64,000 nt of DNA from JALTDM01 sp964421355 (GTDB taxonomy: Bacteria; Bacteroidota; Bacteroidia; Bacteroidales; JALTDM01): contig CAYQWX010000004.1 of NCBI GenBank assembly GCA_964421355.1, forward strand, positions 3,554-67,553. The letters run 5' to 3'. Position 1 is the stretch's first letter. Each line of letters opens with the position of its first letter. Of the stretch, positions 43,484 to 52,353 are shown in pieces. The notes beneath the pieces are model-generated. The model did no database searches and was not told where the DNA came from. It saw only the letters and a list, made by a program, of their open reading frames with translations. A program made the translations under genes and the position numbers.

Positions 43484-43497
43484 TCAAAAAACTATCT

Positions 43498-43920
43498 ATG
43501 GGTAATGTAAATACAATTAAAGAATTATTTGTGTGGAGTGATGTGTTGTATAGTGTAAATAATAAGACAATAGATGCACAGCACAAAAAACTTATAAATA
43601 TATTAAATAAATTATACACTTTATATATAGGTGGGGATTATTCTCAAGAAGATATTGCAGATGTTCTTTCGGAATTAAAGGATTATACAGTTTATCATTT
43701 TAATACCGAAGAAAAACTATTTAAGGAAAAAGGGTACCCTCAAATAGATGAACATAAGGCTATTCATGCCAATTTTGTAACTGAAATAAATAATTTTGTT
43801 GATTCTTATAATAAAAATCCGAAATTGTTAACTATGAAGATTTTTACCTTTTTACAAAAGTGGTTAAAAGGTCATATATTGGGAGATGATAAAAAGTATG
43901 TTCCTTGGTTAAAGGATTAG
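43498..43920 (+). CDS. Bacteriohemerythrin (first copy)
   Basis: This 140-residue protein has all the di-iron ligands of a hemerythrin domain: His29 (DAQHKKL), His67 and Glu71 (HFNTEE), His86 and His90 (EHKAIH), His126 and Asp131 (HILGDD). It is the single-domain type that binds O2 reversibly. No signal peptide, so it is cytoplasmic. It points toward the SpoIIE-type phosphatase gene and is convergent with it (45 nt apart); a second hemerythrin lies beyond that gene. The two copies are clearly related but not recent duplicates. Confidence 0.93.
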   Translation: MGNVNTIKELFVWSDVLYSVNNKTIDAQHKKLINILNKLYTLYIGGDYSQEDIADVLSELKDYTVYHFNTEEKLFKEKGYPQIDEHKAIHANFVTEINNFVDSYNKNPKLLTMKIFTFLQKWLKGHILGDDKKYVPWLKD

Positions 43921-43965
43921 TAATACCTTTGATAGAATTTTACGTTATAGTGGAAAGAGAAGAGA

Positions 43966-46900
43966 TTATATCTTAATTCCTATCATAACAACATCATCTG
44001 TTTGTTCGTTTTCTCCTTTCCAATTTTCAAATTCTTTTTCCAATAGTTCTTTTTGGAAATCCATAGGGTATTTACTAATAGAAATTAAAAAAGCTTTCAA
44101 TCTTTTTTTAGAATATTTTTTGCCTTTGGGGCCTCCGAATTGATCTATAAAGCCATCAGAGAATATGTATATATTATCTCCTTCTTCTAATTTAATGATA
44201 TGGCTAACAAATGGTTCTTCATTTACATAAAATCCTATTGGATTTCTTGTTGCCTTATATTCTATAATCTCATCTTTTCTGACAATAAACAAAGGATTAA
44301 ATGCTCCCGAATAATCTAATTCTTTATTTTTTATGTTTAATGTGCATAATGCAATATCCAATCCGTTTTTATTTTCTGTTCCAAAATCATAAAAAATACT
44401 CTTTACCCTATATCGTAGCATTTCTAATGCTTGAGAAGCTTTTGTTACTGTTTTTGTGGAAATTATATCATTAAGACTTGTTATTGCTATCATAGATATA
44501 AAAGCTCCGGATACTCCGTGTCCCGTACAATCTCCTGCTGCAAAGATTAAATATTCTTCCGTCTTTTTAAAGTAATAAAAGTCTCCGCTTACTTCATTCC
44601 TTGGTTTAAAAATGACAAAACTTTTTTCCCAATATTTAGATATTAAAGAAGCAGAGGGGAGCAAAGCCTCTTGAATTGTTTTTGCATATCTAATGTTTTC
44701 AGTAATTTCTTTATATGCCCGTTCTATTTTTTCTCTATTTATTTTTAATATTTTTTCTTGCTTTACCCGTTCTGTAATATCTTCAAACACCCCAATTATT
44801 CCTGCAATATTTCCATTATTATCAAAAAAAGGAAGTTTTGATATAGACATCCAATATTCTTCCCCTTCGTTTTCATATTTTTTCACTTTATTTAAAATCG
44901 GTTTTCCTGTTTTAAGGGCTTCTTTATCTAAATCTTCGCATTCTGTTTTTATTATGTCAGATTGTACTTCAGCATCTGTTTTCCCTATTATTTCTTTAAA
45001 TCTTTTGCCTAACAATTTAGCATATTTCTTGTTTACTTCTATATATCTGAGATTAATATCTTTATAATAAATAGCTTGAGGCAAATTGTTTATAAGAAGT
45101 TCTTTTTGGTGATTTAATTCTTGTATTTTGTTTTGATATTCTATATCGGAAGTAATATCATAAACCAAGGCTTCTACTCCTTTGAAGTTATTATATTTAT
45201 CAAATATTGCACGAGCATTAAATCTGGCATATCTTAATTTATTTTTCTTTGTTTTATACACTATCATATAGTTAAGGATACTACCTTCTGCTTTTATGGT
45301 TTGGGTTAATTCTATTAATACTTCTTTAGGTATAACCCAATAATAGGCAATATGTTTACCTATTATTTCATTTTCTGAATCCAATTCCAAATATTTTTTT
45401 ATAGAAGGGCTTGTTTCTATACATCTAAAATAAGAATCAGTACGTATATATACATCATTCATATGCTTTATAGTATCCTGATATTTTTTCAGCAGAGATT
45501 CTATTTTTATTTTTTGTTCACTTACTTTAATATTTATTGACATTAATAAATCATTCTGTTGTTGTAATTCCTCTTCCGATTCTTTTAGTTTTAATAATGT
45601 TTTTTTAAGTTCTTTTTGCTGTTTTTCTATTTGAGTTGCTTGGGTACGTATTTCTATATTTTGCTTTATGTTATGCATATACGCTTGCTTAAGTTTTTGT
45701 GTTTTTTCTTTTAGATTTTTATTTAACCTGCGTGTACGCCTTATGTTTATTAACATATATGTAATAATAATTATAAGTAATGTAATTATAATAAGTGCAA
45801 ATAATTTTTGTCTGTTATCCAGTTTAGCTTTAAGTTCTTGTTTTTTTGCTTTTACTTCATATAATTCTTTTTCTTTTCTTAATTTTTCTATTATTAATTT
45901 GCTCCTTTCTTCTTTATATTTTCCCTCTATATTTCTGATAATAGCCAATTTTTTAGAATCATATAATTTGTCTTGTATAGAAATGTATTCAGTAGCATAC
46001 CTCCATGCTTTTTTATATTTTTTTAGGTGTCCAAAAGCATCTGATAAGATTTTTGCAGCAGAAGCCTTATAAGCAACATTACCGTTATTATCTGCTAATT
46101 CATATATTATTTTTGCAAAATGAATAGCCTTTTCAAAATATTTATTTCGTAATTTTGGAGGAAGGTTATTTTGCATAGCATAGTTGAGATATAAATTAGC
46201 AAGAGAATTATAAGCTACTCCAAGCCCTTCTTTTTTTTCTTCTTTGTCGTATAATGATATTGCTTTATTGTAATATTTTTCTGCTTTATCAAGTTGTTTT
46301 ATTTTGTTGTATAAATTCCCTATATTGATATAAGTGATATATAATCCTTCTCTATCTTTTAATTTTACAGCAATTTGGATAGCCTTATGATAATAAAATA
46401 AAGCTGTATCGGGTTCTCCTATTTCTTCAAAAATAACACCTAAATTATTATAAATATTGATTTTGTATTTTACAATATTATTTTTTTGTGCAATTGACAA
46501 AGCCTTTTTATAATAAGGTAATGCATTATTATATAATTTCTGCTGCTTATATAAAACACCTAAATTATTATACAAATTAAGGATTTCTTCTTTATTGTTA
46601 TCTTTTTCTGCAATTTTTAAAGCATTTAGATAATTTTCAATTGCTTTTTCAAATTCTCCTTTTTTCTTGTAAATAATTCCCAGACCGTTATAGCAATTCC
46701 CTATTATTTTTTCATAATTATTATGTTTTGCTAAACTTAAAGCCTTTTTGAACCATCTTTCCGCTATATCATATTGATTTTGGCTATCATAAGTTGCTCC
46801 AATTAAATATTCCATACTTGCTATAAACAAACTGTCTTTTAACATAGATGCATATTCCAATGCTTTATGAAAATCATGATTCGCTTTTGGGTATTCTCCT

Positions 46901-47175
46901 CTGTAATAATAAACAACACCCCTTCGTTTATGTAATTTGTATAAAATTGCAGGTCCTCTATTTCTAGAAACAATATCAAAACTTTTTTGTATATAATACA
47001 ATGAAGAATCTAAATCTCTTTCCAGATAAATATATGATAGCTTTAATAATACATTTACCTTACTTGTATCACTCTGTAGTTTATTGGATTGTAAGATGTT
47101 TTTTAGGCTATCTATTGTAGAAGAGAATAATGTAAAAGGAATAAATAAGAGAAAAATAAAATAAAAGCGTCTCAT
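43966..47175 (-). CDS. TPR-PAS-PAS-SpoIIE sensor phosphatase
   Basis: This 1069-residue protein begins with a signal peptide/first helix (to about 18), a block of some nine TPR units (about 50-405), a membrane helix near 457-480, a coiled coil (about 480-575), two PAS domains (about 580-690 and 695-820) and a SpoIIE/PP2C phosphatase (about 840-1069) with the metal-binding motifs SGDFYYF, GDCTGHGVSGAFIS, SDGFIDQFG and QTDDVV all intact. The TPRs should lie in the periplasm and the PAS-phosphatase in the cytoplasm. SpoIIE phosphatases act on STAS-domain antagonists of RsbW-type kinases. A hemerythrin gene starts the operon 7 nt upstream, which suggests O2- or NO-related input (inference). Confidence 0.9.
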   Translation of the reverse strand: MRRFYFIFLLFIPFTLFSSTIDSLKNILQSNKLQSDTSKVNVLLKLSYIYLERDLDSSLYYIQKSFDIVSRNRGPAILYKLHKRRGVVYYYRGEYPKANHDFHKALEYASMLKDSLFIASMEYLIGATYDSQNQYDIAERWFKKALSLAKHNNYEKIIGNCYNGLGIIYKKKGEFEKAIENYLNALKIAEKDNNKEEILNLYNNLGVLYKQQKLYNNALPYYKKALSIAQKNNIVKYKINIYNNLGVIFEEIGEPDTALFYYHKAIQIAVKLKDREGLYITYINIGNLYNKIKQLDKAEKYYNKAISLYDKEEKKEGLGVAYNSLANLYLNYAMQNNLPPKLRNKYFEKAIHFAKIIYELADNNGNVAYKASAAKILSDAFGHLKKYKKAWRYATEYISIQDKLYDSKKLAIIRNIEGKYKEERSKLIIEKLRKEKELYEVKAKKQELKAKLDNRQKLFALIIITLLIIIITYMLINIRRTRRLNKNLKEKTQKLKQAYMHNIKQNIEIRTQATQIEKQQKELKKTLLKLKESEEELQQQNDLLMSINIKVSEQKIKIESLLKKYQDTIKHMNDVYIRTDSYFRCIETSPSIKKYLELDSENEIIGKHIAYYWVIPKEVLIELTQTIKAEGSILNYMIVYKTKKNKLRYARFNARAIFDKYNNFKGVEALVYDITSDIEYQNKIQELNHQKELLINNLPQAIYYKDINLRYIEVNKKYAKLLGKRFKEIIGKTDAEVQSDIIKTECEDLDKEALKTGKPILNKVKKYENEGEEYWMSISKLPFFDNNGNIAGIIGVFEDITERVKQEKILKINREKIERAYKEITENIRYAKTIQEALLPSASLISKYWEKSFVIFKPRNEVSGDFYYFKKTEEYLIFAAGDCTGHGVSGAFISMIAITSLNDIISTKTVTKASQALEMLRYRVKSIFYDFGTENKNGLDIALCTLNIKNKELDYSGAFNPLFIVRKDEIIEYKATRNPIGFYVNEEPFVSHIIKLEEGDNIYIFSDGFIDQFGGPKGKKYSKKRLKAFLISISKYPMDFQKELLEKEFENWKGENEQTDDVVMIGIKI

Positions 47176-47182
47176 TCTATAC

Positions 47183-47590
47183 TTAATTTAACTTAATAGA
47201 ATTTTCTTTTATAAAGGAAACATAACCTTGATCAGAGACTAATATATGATCAATTAACCAGTTAGCTAAAAAATTTACTAAATCTAAAACAATATCCTCC
47301 CCCTTTTCTTTTCTTTCTATAAATTTTTGTATTTTTTCAAAAAAAATACGGTGTTCGGCTTTGTGTTTTATCTCGTTATTATAATTAATTTGCTCAAATA
47401 GCCTTTCTTCTTCTGAAAAATGATATTTTGTGTAACTTACCAATTCATCTAATATTTCATCTAATATAGCAACCTGCTGTTCTTCAACAATAATCCTATA
47501 TAATTCGTTTAATATTTTCAATATGACTTTGTGTTGAATATCTATTTTTTCAATACCTGTTTCATATTCTTTTTTCCACTCAAAAAACAT
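47183..47590 (-). CDS. Bacteriohemerythrin (second copy)
   Basis: This 135-residue hemerythrin has its ligands at His20 (IDIQHKV), His57 and Glu61 (HFSEEE), His76 and His80 (HKAEH), His115 and Asp120 (HILVSD). It is the first gene of an operon with the SpoIIE-type phosphatase, whose ATG is 7 nt after its stop. A -7 box lies 28 nt upstream. Confidence 0.93.
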   Translation of the reverse strand: MFFEWKKEYETGIEKIDIQHKVILKILNELYRIIVEEQQVAILDEILDELVSYTKYHFSEEERLFEQINYNNEIKHKAEHRIFFEKIQKFIERKEKGEDIVLDLVNFLANWLIDHILVSDQGYVSFIKENSIKLN

Positions 47591-47618
47591 TACTTATTTT
47601 GTATTTTTTTCAATTTTG

Positions 47619-47626
47619 CAAATATA
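47619..47626 (-). promoter_or_regulatory. -7 promoter box for the hemerythrin/SpoIIE operon
   Basis: The minus strand reads TATATTTG, an exact TAnnTTTG match, 28 nt before the hemerythrin start. Confidence 0.55.
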
Positions 47627-47700
47627 ACAATATATTCAACTTGCGTTGAAGTTTTGGTAAAAAGGATTGTTTTTATAATTAAAGTTTTTTGCCTACAACA

Positions 47701-47728
47701 AAAAAAGCCGCTGAAAATCAGCGGCTTT
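47701..47728 (-). terminator. Terminator after the lipocalin-like lipoprotein gene
   Basis: The perfect 11-bp stem AAAGCCGCTGA / TCAGCGGCTTT has a 3-nt loop and, on the minus strand, a T-run. It begins 17 nt after the lipoprotein stop. Confidence 0.88.
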
Positions 47729-47744
47729 AAAAAATAAATACTTT

Positions 47745-48191
47745 TTATTTAGGTTCTAAATGATATTCATATGTATCATCTCCATTTTGATATTTCCACC
47801 ACATCTCATTTTCATACAATTTTAAAATGGTATATTCTTCTGTGCCATCGGGATTCCCATCATCATCCAACCAAGTTATTATCAATTTCGTTTTATCACT
47901 ATTAAAATCCCATTTAAAATTATTGTTAGAAGTAATATCTCCTAACCCGGAATGTATAATATGTGTTATTTTTCCTGTATTATCGTCTTCAAACAAATAA
48001 TACAAATCCAAATTATCATCAGTTACATCTTTGCCATTTTTATACTCCTTTTTCACATGCCAATCATTTACTACACGAGCTTTTTTACTCCTAAAACTAA
48101 TAGTAGGACCTTCTTCGTATTTTTTACAACCTGTACCAACAAACATAAAGGCTACTAAACTTAATAATGCTAAATTTCTTAATGTTTTCAT
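47745..48191 (-). CDS. Lipocalin-like lipoprotein
   Basis: From the ATG at 48191 this is a 148-residue protein with a lipoprotein signal and the lipidated residue at Cys22 (VGTGCKK). The mature part is a series of short strands of the pattern WHVKKEYKNGKDVT ... GKITHI ... WDFNSDKTKLIITW, like the lipocalin-like DUFs of Bacteroidota. Ligand unknown. The longer frame from 48215 is rejected because a -7 promoter box overlaps it. Confidence 0.8.
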   Translation of the reverse strand: MKTLRNLALLSLVAFMFVGTGCKKYEEGPTISFRSKKARVVNDWHVKKEYKNGKDVTDDNLDLYYLFEDDNTGKITHIIHSGLGDITSNNNFKWDFNSDKTKLIITWLDDDGNPDGTEEYTILKLYENEMWWKYQNGDDTYEYHLEPK

Positions 48192-48214
48192 AATTTTGTT
48201 ATTTTTATTTATCA

Positions 48215-48222
48215 CAAAAATA
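48215..48222 (-). promoter_or_regulatory. -7 promoter box that fixes the lipoprotein start
   Basis: The minus strand reads TATTTTTG, an exact TAnnTTTG match, 23 nt before the ATG at 48191. It overlaps the GTG of a longer frame. Confidence 0.5.
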
Positions 48223-48248
48223 ATCTTTTTTTATTATCCTACAACTTT

Positions 48249-48668
48249 TTATATAAATTCTAATTTTGAGAAAAAGTAAGAAACTTCTTTTATACCATTT
48301 TCTGGACTATCACTCCCGTGAACAGCATTTCTTTCTATATCTTCTCCAAAAAGTTTTCTCACTGTTCCTTCTTCAGCTTCTGCAGGATTAGTAGCACCTA
48401 TTAATTTCCTGTAATCTGCCACTGCATTTTCTTTTTCCAATGCCATTACAACTATTGGTCCTGAACTCATAAAATTTGTAAGTCCGTCAAAAAACGGCTT
48501 ATCTTTATGCACTTCATAAAATCCTTCTGCTTCTTTTTTAGTTAAATGAAGCATTTTCATTGCCTTAATTTCAAACCCTGCTCCGAGAATCATATCAATT
48601 ATTTTTCCTGTAGCTCTTTTTTCTGTTGCATTTGGTTTGATAATAGCTAAAGTAATTTCTTTTTTCAT
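48249..48668 (-). CDS. ndk: Nucleoside-diphosphate kinase
   Basis: This 139-residue protein is full length for the family and has the phospho-histidine His117 in NAVHGSDSPENG, with TLAIIKPNA (6-14) at the N-terminus. It passes gamma-phosphates between nucleotides. It stands alone and is divergent from the arginine decarboxylase gene. Confidence 0.97.
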   Translation of the reverse strand: MKKEITLAIIKPNATEKRATGKIIDMILGAGFEIKAMKMLHLTKKEAEGFYEVHKDKPFFDGLTNFMSSGPIVVMALEKENAVADYRKLIGATNPAEAEEGTVRKLFGEDIERNAVHGSDSPENGIKEVSYFFSKLEFI

Positions 48669-48783
48669 AGTTAATCTATTTTTATTAGTTATACAATTTC
48701 CACTTAATGTAACTCATTTAGATCAATCAAAACTTTACAATCTAAATAAGTTAAATAATAAAGCAGCACAAAGATAAATGTTT

Positions 48784-48791
48784 TATTTTTG
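48784..48791 (+). promoter_or_regulatory. -7 promoter box before arginine decarboxylase
   Basis: TATTTTTG is an exact TAnnTTTG match, 32 nt before the ATG at 48824. Confidence 0.45.
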
Positions 48792-48823
48792 CAATTATAA
48801 ACCATAAGTAATTTTTGTAAAAC

Positions 48824-50221
48824 ATGAAAAACAAATATATAGATCTGATAGAACAAACATTTGACTTCCCCCAAGAAGAATTCAGAGTAGAAGACAACGA
48901 ATTGTTATTTAATGAAATTCCGCTTATGGATATAATAAAGCAATATGGCACTCCACTAAAAATATCTTATCTTCCCAAAATAAGCCATCAGATACAAAAA
49001 GCTCGTAGATTTTTTAATGTAGCTATGGCAAAAGTTGATTATAAAGGCAAATATTTTTATAGTTATTGCACCAAAAGTTCTCATTTTTCTTTTGTACTAC
49101 AAGAAGTATTAAAAAACAATACTCATATAGAAACATCATCGGCTTTTGACATCAACATAGTGGAAAATCTCCACAAAGAAGGTTATTTACCTAAAGACAG
49201 ATATATTATTTGTAATGGCTTTAAACAAGAGCAATATTTACAGAATATTGCACGATTAGTAAAGAACGGTTTTGGAAATGTAATTCCCGTGTTAGATAAC
49301 ATGGAAGAAGTTAACTTTTATTTAGATAACCTCAAAAATCATAATTTGCAACTGGGTATCCGCATTGCAACTGAAGAAGAACCCAAGTTTATGTTTTATA
49401 CTTCCAGACTTGGCATCCGTTATGAAAATATTATTCCTCTGTATAAACAAAAGTTAGCAAACCACCCACACTTTAAACTTAAAATGTTACACTTTTTTAT
49501 AAATACGGGAATAAAGGACACTGCATATTACTGGAACGAATTATCAAAAGCAGTAAATCTATATGTAGAACTTAAAAAGATGGAACCTGAACTGGAGTTC
49601 CTCAACATCGGTGGTGGTCTTCCTATCAAAAACTCTCTTTCTTTTGAGTATGATTACGAATACATGATTGAAGAAATTATATACCAAATAAAAACTGTAT
49701 GTAATAATGCTGGAGTACCCGAACCAAATATATTTACTGAGTTTGGCTCTTTTACAGTAGGAGAAAGTATGGCACACCTATACTCCATCGTTAATCAGAA
49801 AAAACAAAATGATAGAGAATTATGGAATATGATAAATAGTTCTTTCCTCACAACCATACCTGACTCTTGGGCAATAAATCAAAAATTTTTGCTCTTACCT
49901 ATAAATCATTGGGACAAAGAATACGAAAGAGTATTTTTAGGAGGTCTTACTTGTGATAGCGATGACTATTACAATTCGGAAACACATTCAAATGCTATAT
50001 TTTTACCCCGCATTTCACAATTAGACACTCCTTTGCATATAGGCTTTTTCCATACCGGAGCATATCAAGATGCACTTGCGGGATATGGAGGCATACAACA
50101 CTGTTTAATCCCGGCTCCTAAACATGTATTGATAGATAAAAAAGAAAACGGTGAATTCGTCACAAAATTATTTGCCAAAGAACAAACATATAAATCTATG
50201 TTAAGAGTGTTGGGATATTAA
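48824..50221 (+). CDS. PLP-dependent arginine decarboxylase, alanine-racemase fold (SpeA-like)
   Basis: This 465-residue protein belongs to fold type III PLP decarboxylases. Likely PLP-binding Lys84 sits in YSYCTKSSHFSF, a glycine-rich phosphate loop in FLNIGGGLPI near residue 262, and the catalytic Cys377 in GGLTCDSDDYY. This shorter form of about 460 residues is the one annotated as arginine decarboxylase in Bacteroidota; it would make agmatine for polyamine synthesis. Carboxynorspermidine or diaminopimelate decarboxylase are less likely alternatives. No agmatinase is adjacent. Confidence 0.82.
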   Translation: MKNKYIDLIEQTFDFPQEEFRVEDNELLFNEIPLMDIIKQYGTPLKISYLPKISHQIQKARRFFNVAMAKVDYKGKYFYSYCTKSSHFSFVLQEVLKNNTHIETSSAFDINIVENLHKEGYLPKDRYIICNGFKQEQYLQNIARLVKNGFGNVIPVLDNMEEVNFYLDNLKNHNLQLGIRIATEEEPKFMFYTSRLGIRYENIIPLYKQKLANHPHFKLKMLHFFINTGIKDTAYYWNELSKAVNLYVELKKMEPELEFLNIGGGLPIKNSLSFEYDYEYMIEEIIYQIKTVCNNAGVPEPNIFTEFGSFTVGESMAHLYSIVNQKKQNDRELWNMINSSFLTTIPDSWAINQKFLLLPINHWDKEYERVFLGGLTCDSDDYYNSETHSNAIFLPRISQLDTPLHIGFFHTGAYQDALAGYGGIQHCLIPAPKHVLIDKKENGEFVTKLFAKEQTYKSMLRVLGY

Positions 50222-50266
50222 ACAAATATAATTCTACACGAATAAATTTTCTAATTAAAAAACATT

Positions 50267-50274
50267 TACCTTTG
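50267..50274 (+). promoter_or_regulatory. -7 promoter box before mqnE
   Basis: TACCTTTG is an exact TAnnTTTG match, 28 nt before the ATG at 50303. Confidence 0.5.
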
Positions 50275-50302
50275 ACCTGCTTTTTGCAAACTTATAACAA
50301 TA

Positions 50303-51430
50303 ATGAATAATTCTGACACACAAATAATTAAACAATTAACAGGTAATAAAACATTAATATCTATTGCTGAAAAAGTCTTAAACAACGAACGCATTTCCGA
50401 CGATGAGGCTTTAACATTATTTTCCGAAGCAGAACTCCCTTATTTAATGCACTTAGCAACATTCAAAAAAAAACAATTATCTGAAGACAAAGTTTACTTT
50501 AACAAAAACTTCCATATAGAACCAACTAACATCTGTATTTACAGATGTACTTTTTGCTCTTATAGGAGAAATATTGGCGACGAAGATGCTTGGGACTACT
50601 CTATTGACAAAATGTTAGAAATTGTAGAATCGTTTGATGATAAAGATGTAACAGAAGTACATATAGTTGGAGGGGTGCATCCAAAACACGATATCTATTT
50701 CTACACAGAACTTTTGAAAAAAATAAAAGTTCACCGCCCTAATATTCATATAAAAGCATTTACCGCTATCGAGCTGGAATTTATGATAAAAAAAGCCAAA
50801 CTTCCTTTGGAAGAAGGGCTTAAAATACTAAAAGAAAGTGGGTTGGATTCCATTCCTGGTGGAGGAGCCGAAATATTTAACTGGGAAATACGCAAAAAAA
50901 TATGCAAAGACAAAGGGAAAGCAGAAAAATGGTTGGAAATACATCGCATTGCACATAAACTCGGTATAGCAAGCAATGCGACAATATTGTATGGACACAT
51001 AGAGTCATACAAAGATAGAATAGACCATATGCATATGCTTCGCCACCTGCAAGATGAAACAAACGGATTTAATGCTTTTATCCCCCTTAAATACAAAAAG
51101 GAACACAATCAATTATCTCACATAGGCGAAGTATCTATAATAGAAGACTTGAAAAATTTTGCCGTATCGCGTTTATATCTTGATAATATAAAACACATAA
51201 AAGCATATTGGCCCATGCTGGGTAAAGAAGAAGCCACACTTGCACTGTTTGCAGGAGCTGATGATATGGACGGAACAATAGATGACACTACCAAAATATA
51301 TTCTATGGCAGGGTCCGAAGAACAATCTCCTACTATGACTGTAGAAGAAATAACAACTCTAATCAAAAATGCAGGATACACACCTGTAGAAAGGGATTCT
51401 CTGTATAACGAAATAAAAAAACACTTATGA
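50303..51430 (+). CDS. mqnE: Aminodeoxyfutalosine synthase MqnE
   Basis: This 375-residue radical SAM enzyme has the 4Fe-4S site Cys78, Cys82, Cys85 (CIYRCTFC) after HIEPTNIC, SIPGGGAEIF near residue 188, and near the C-terminus the MqnE-typical DGTIDDTTKIYSMAGSE. It joins 3-(1-carboxyvinyl)oxybenzoate and SAM to give aminodeoxyfutalosine in the futalosine route to menaquinone. This means the organism very likely makes menaquinone without MenF/D. Other mqn genes are not in the window. Its stop overlaps the next ATG (ATGA). Confidence 0.92.
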   Translation: MNNSDTQIIKQLTGNKTLISIAEKVLNNERISDDEALTLFSEAELPYLMHLATFKKKQLSEDKVYFNKNFHIEPTNICIYRCTFCSYRRNIGDEDAWDYSIDKMLEIVESFDDKDVTEVHIVGGVHPKHDIYFYTELLKKIKVHRPNIHIKAFTAIELEFMIKKAKLPLEEGLKILKESGLDSIPGGGAEIFNWEIRKKICKDKGKAEKWLEIHRIAHKLGIASNATILYGHIESYKDRIDHMHMLRHLQDETNGFNAFIPLKYKKEHNQLSHIGEVSIIEDLKNFAVSRLYLDNIKHIKAYWPMLGKEEATLALFAGADDMDGTIDDTTKIYSMAGSEEQSPTMTVEEITTLIKNAGYTPVERDSLYNEIKKHL

Positions 51431-52335
51431 TATCTGTCTGCATACCAATATACAACTTTGATGTAAGCACTTTGCTTACTACCTTATCAAAACAGGTAGA
51501 AAAATATAATGGTGAAATAGTAGCAATAGATGATGCTTCTACTATACATACATTAAAACATGAAAACAAAAAGACTGCACAAAAACTAAAAAATGTTAAA
51601 TACATTGAGATAAACAAAAATGCAGGTAGGTCAAAAATACGCAACTTATTTTTAAAATATACAAAATACCAATATCTACTATTTTTAGATTGTGACTCTA
51701 TTATTACATCACATACTTTTATCAAAAAATATGTAGAAACGATAAGGCAAGAACATCCTGAAGTAGTATATGGCGGACGAGTTTATGGGAATAAACCCTC
51801 TTCACGAAAAAATATTTTGAGATGGAAGCATGGCACATCATCTGAAACTAAACCTGCTCACATCCGCAAACTTACTCCTATAGAATCTTTTGACACAAAC
51901 AATTTTTTGATACGGAGAGATATATTGGAAAAAATAAAATTTAATGAAGCATTACATAAATACGGACACGAATCAACATTGTTTGCACACGATTTAAAAC
52001 GTTACGGAATAAAAGTTCTGCACATAGGCAATCCTGTTGCCAATGGAGAGTTGGAAGAAAACAAAGATTTTGTAAAAAAGACAGAACAAGCAATAGAAAA
52101 CCTTATTTATATCATAAAACATATAGAATTATCTGAAGAGTTTGCTGAAGAAACACCTATTGTTCAAAAATATAAGAATGCAATAGAACATAAAAGTTTA
52201 TGGTGGTATAAAATACTATTTTTGCTACTAAAGTATTTTCTTAAATTATCATTATACACAGGATACGCTCCTTTATCCTTTTTTGAATTTTACAAATTTG
52301 GCTACTTTATAACTCACTATGACAAAATAAAATAA
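51427..52335 (+). CDS. Family 2 glycosyltransferase
   Basis: This 302-residue GT2 has the GT-A opening SVCIPIYNFD (3-12), AIDDAST (34-40), DxD-type DCDS (about 81-84), and a hydrophobic C-terminus (WWYKILFLLLKYFLKLSLYTG), which suggests membrane attachment. The acceptor is unknown. It overlaps mqnE by 4 nt and is followed 18 nt later by a patatin-like gene. Confidence 0.87.
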   Translation: MISVCIPIYNFDVSTLLTTLSKQVEKYNGEIVAIDDASTIHTLKHENKKTAQKLKNVKYIEINKNAGRSKIRNLFLKYTKYQYLLFLDCDSIITSHTFIKKYVETIRQEHPEVVYGGRVYGNKPSSRKNILRWKHGTSSETKPAHIRKLTPIESFDTNNFLIRRDILEKIKFNEALHKYGHESTLFAHDLKRYGIKVLHIGNPVANGELEENKDFVKKTEQAIENLIYIIKHIELSEEFAEETPIVQKYKNAIEHKSLWWYKILFLLLKYFLKLSLYTGYAPLSFFEFYKFGYFITHYDKIK

Positions 52336-52353
52336 ACTCACACAACACTAAAA

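Noticed and set aside
43471..43497. Longer hemerythrin start (TTG 43471)
   Set aside because: A -7 box (43476-43483) lies inside it; the ATG at 43498 gives a normal hemerythrin.
45668..46072. 134-codon plus-strand frame opposite the SpoIIE-type gene
   Set aside because: Antisense shadow of the TPR and coiled-coil codons, with no promoter or family pattern.
48192..48215. Longer lipoprotein start (GTG 48215)
   Set aside because: It overlaps a -7 box and would put extra residues before an excellent lipoprotein signal.
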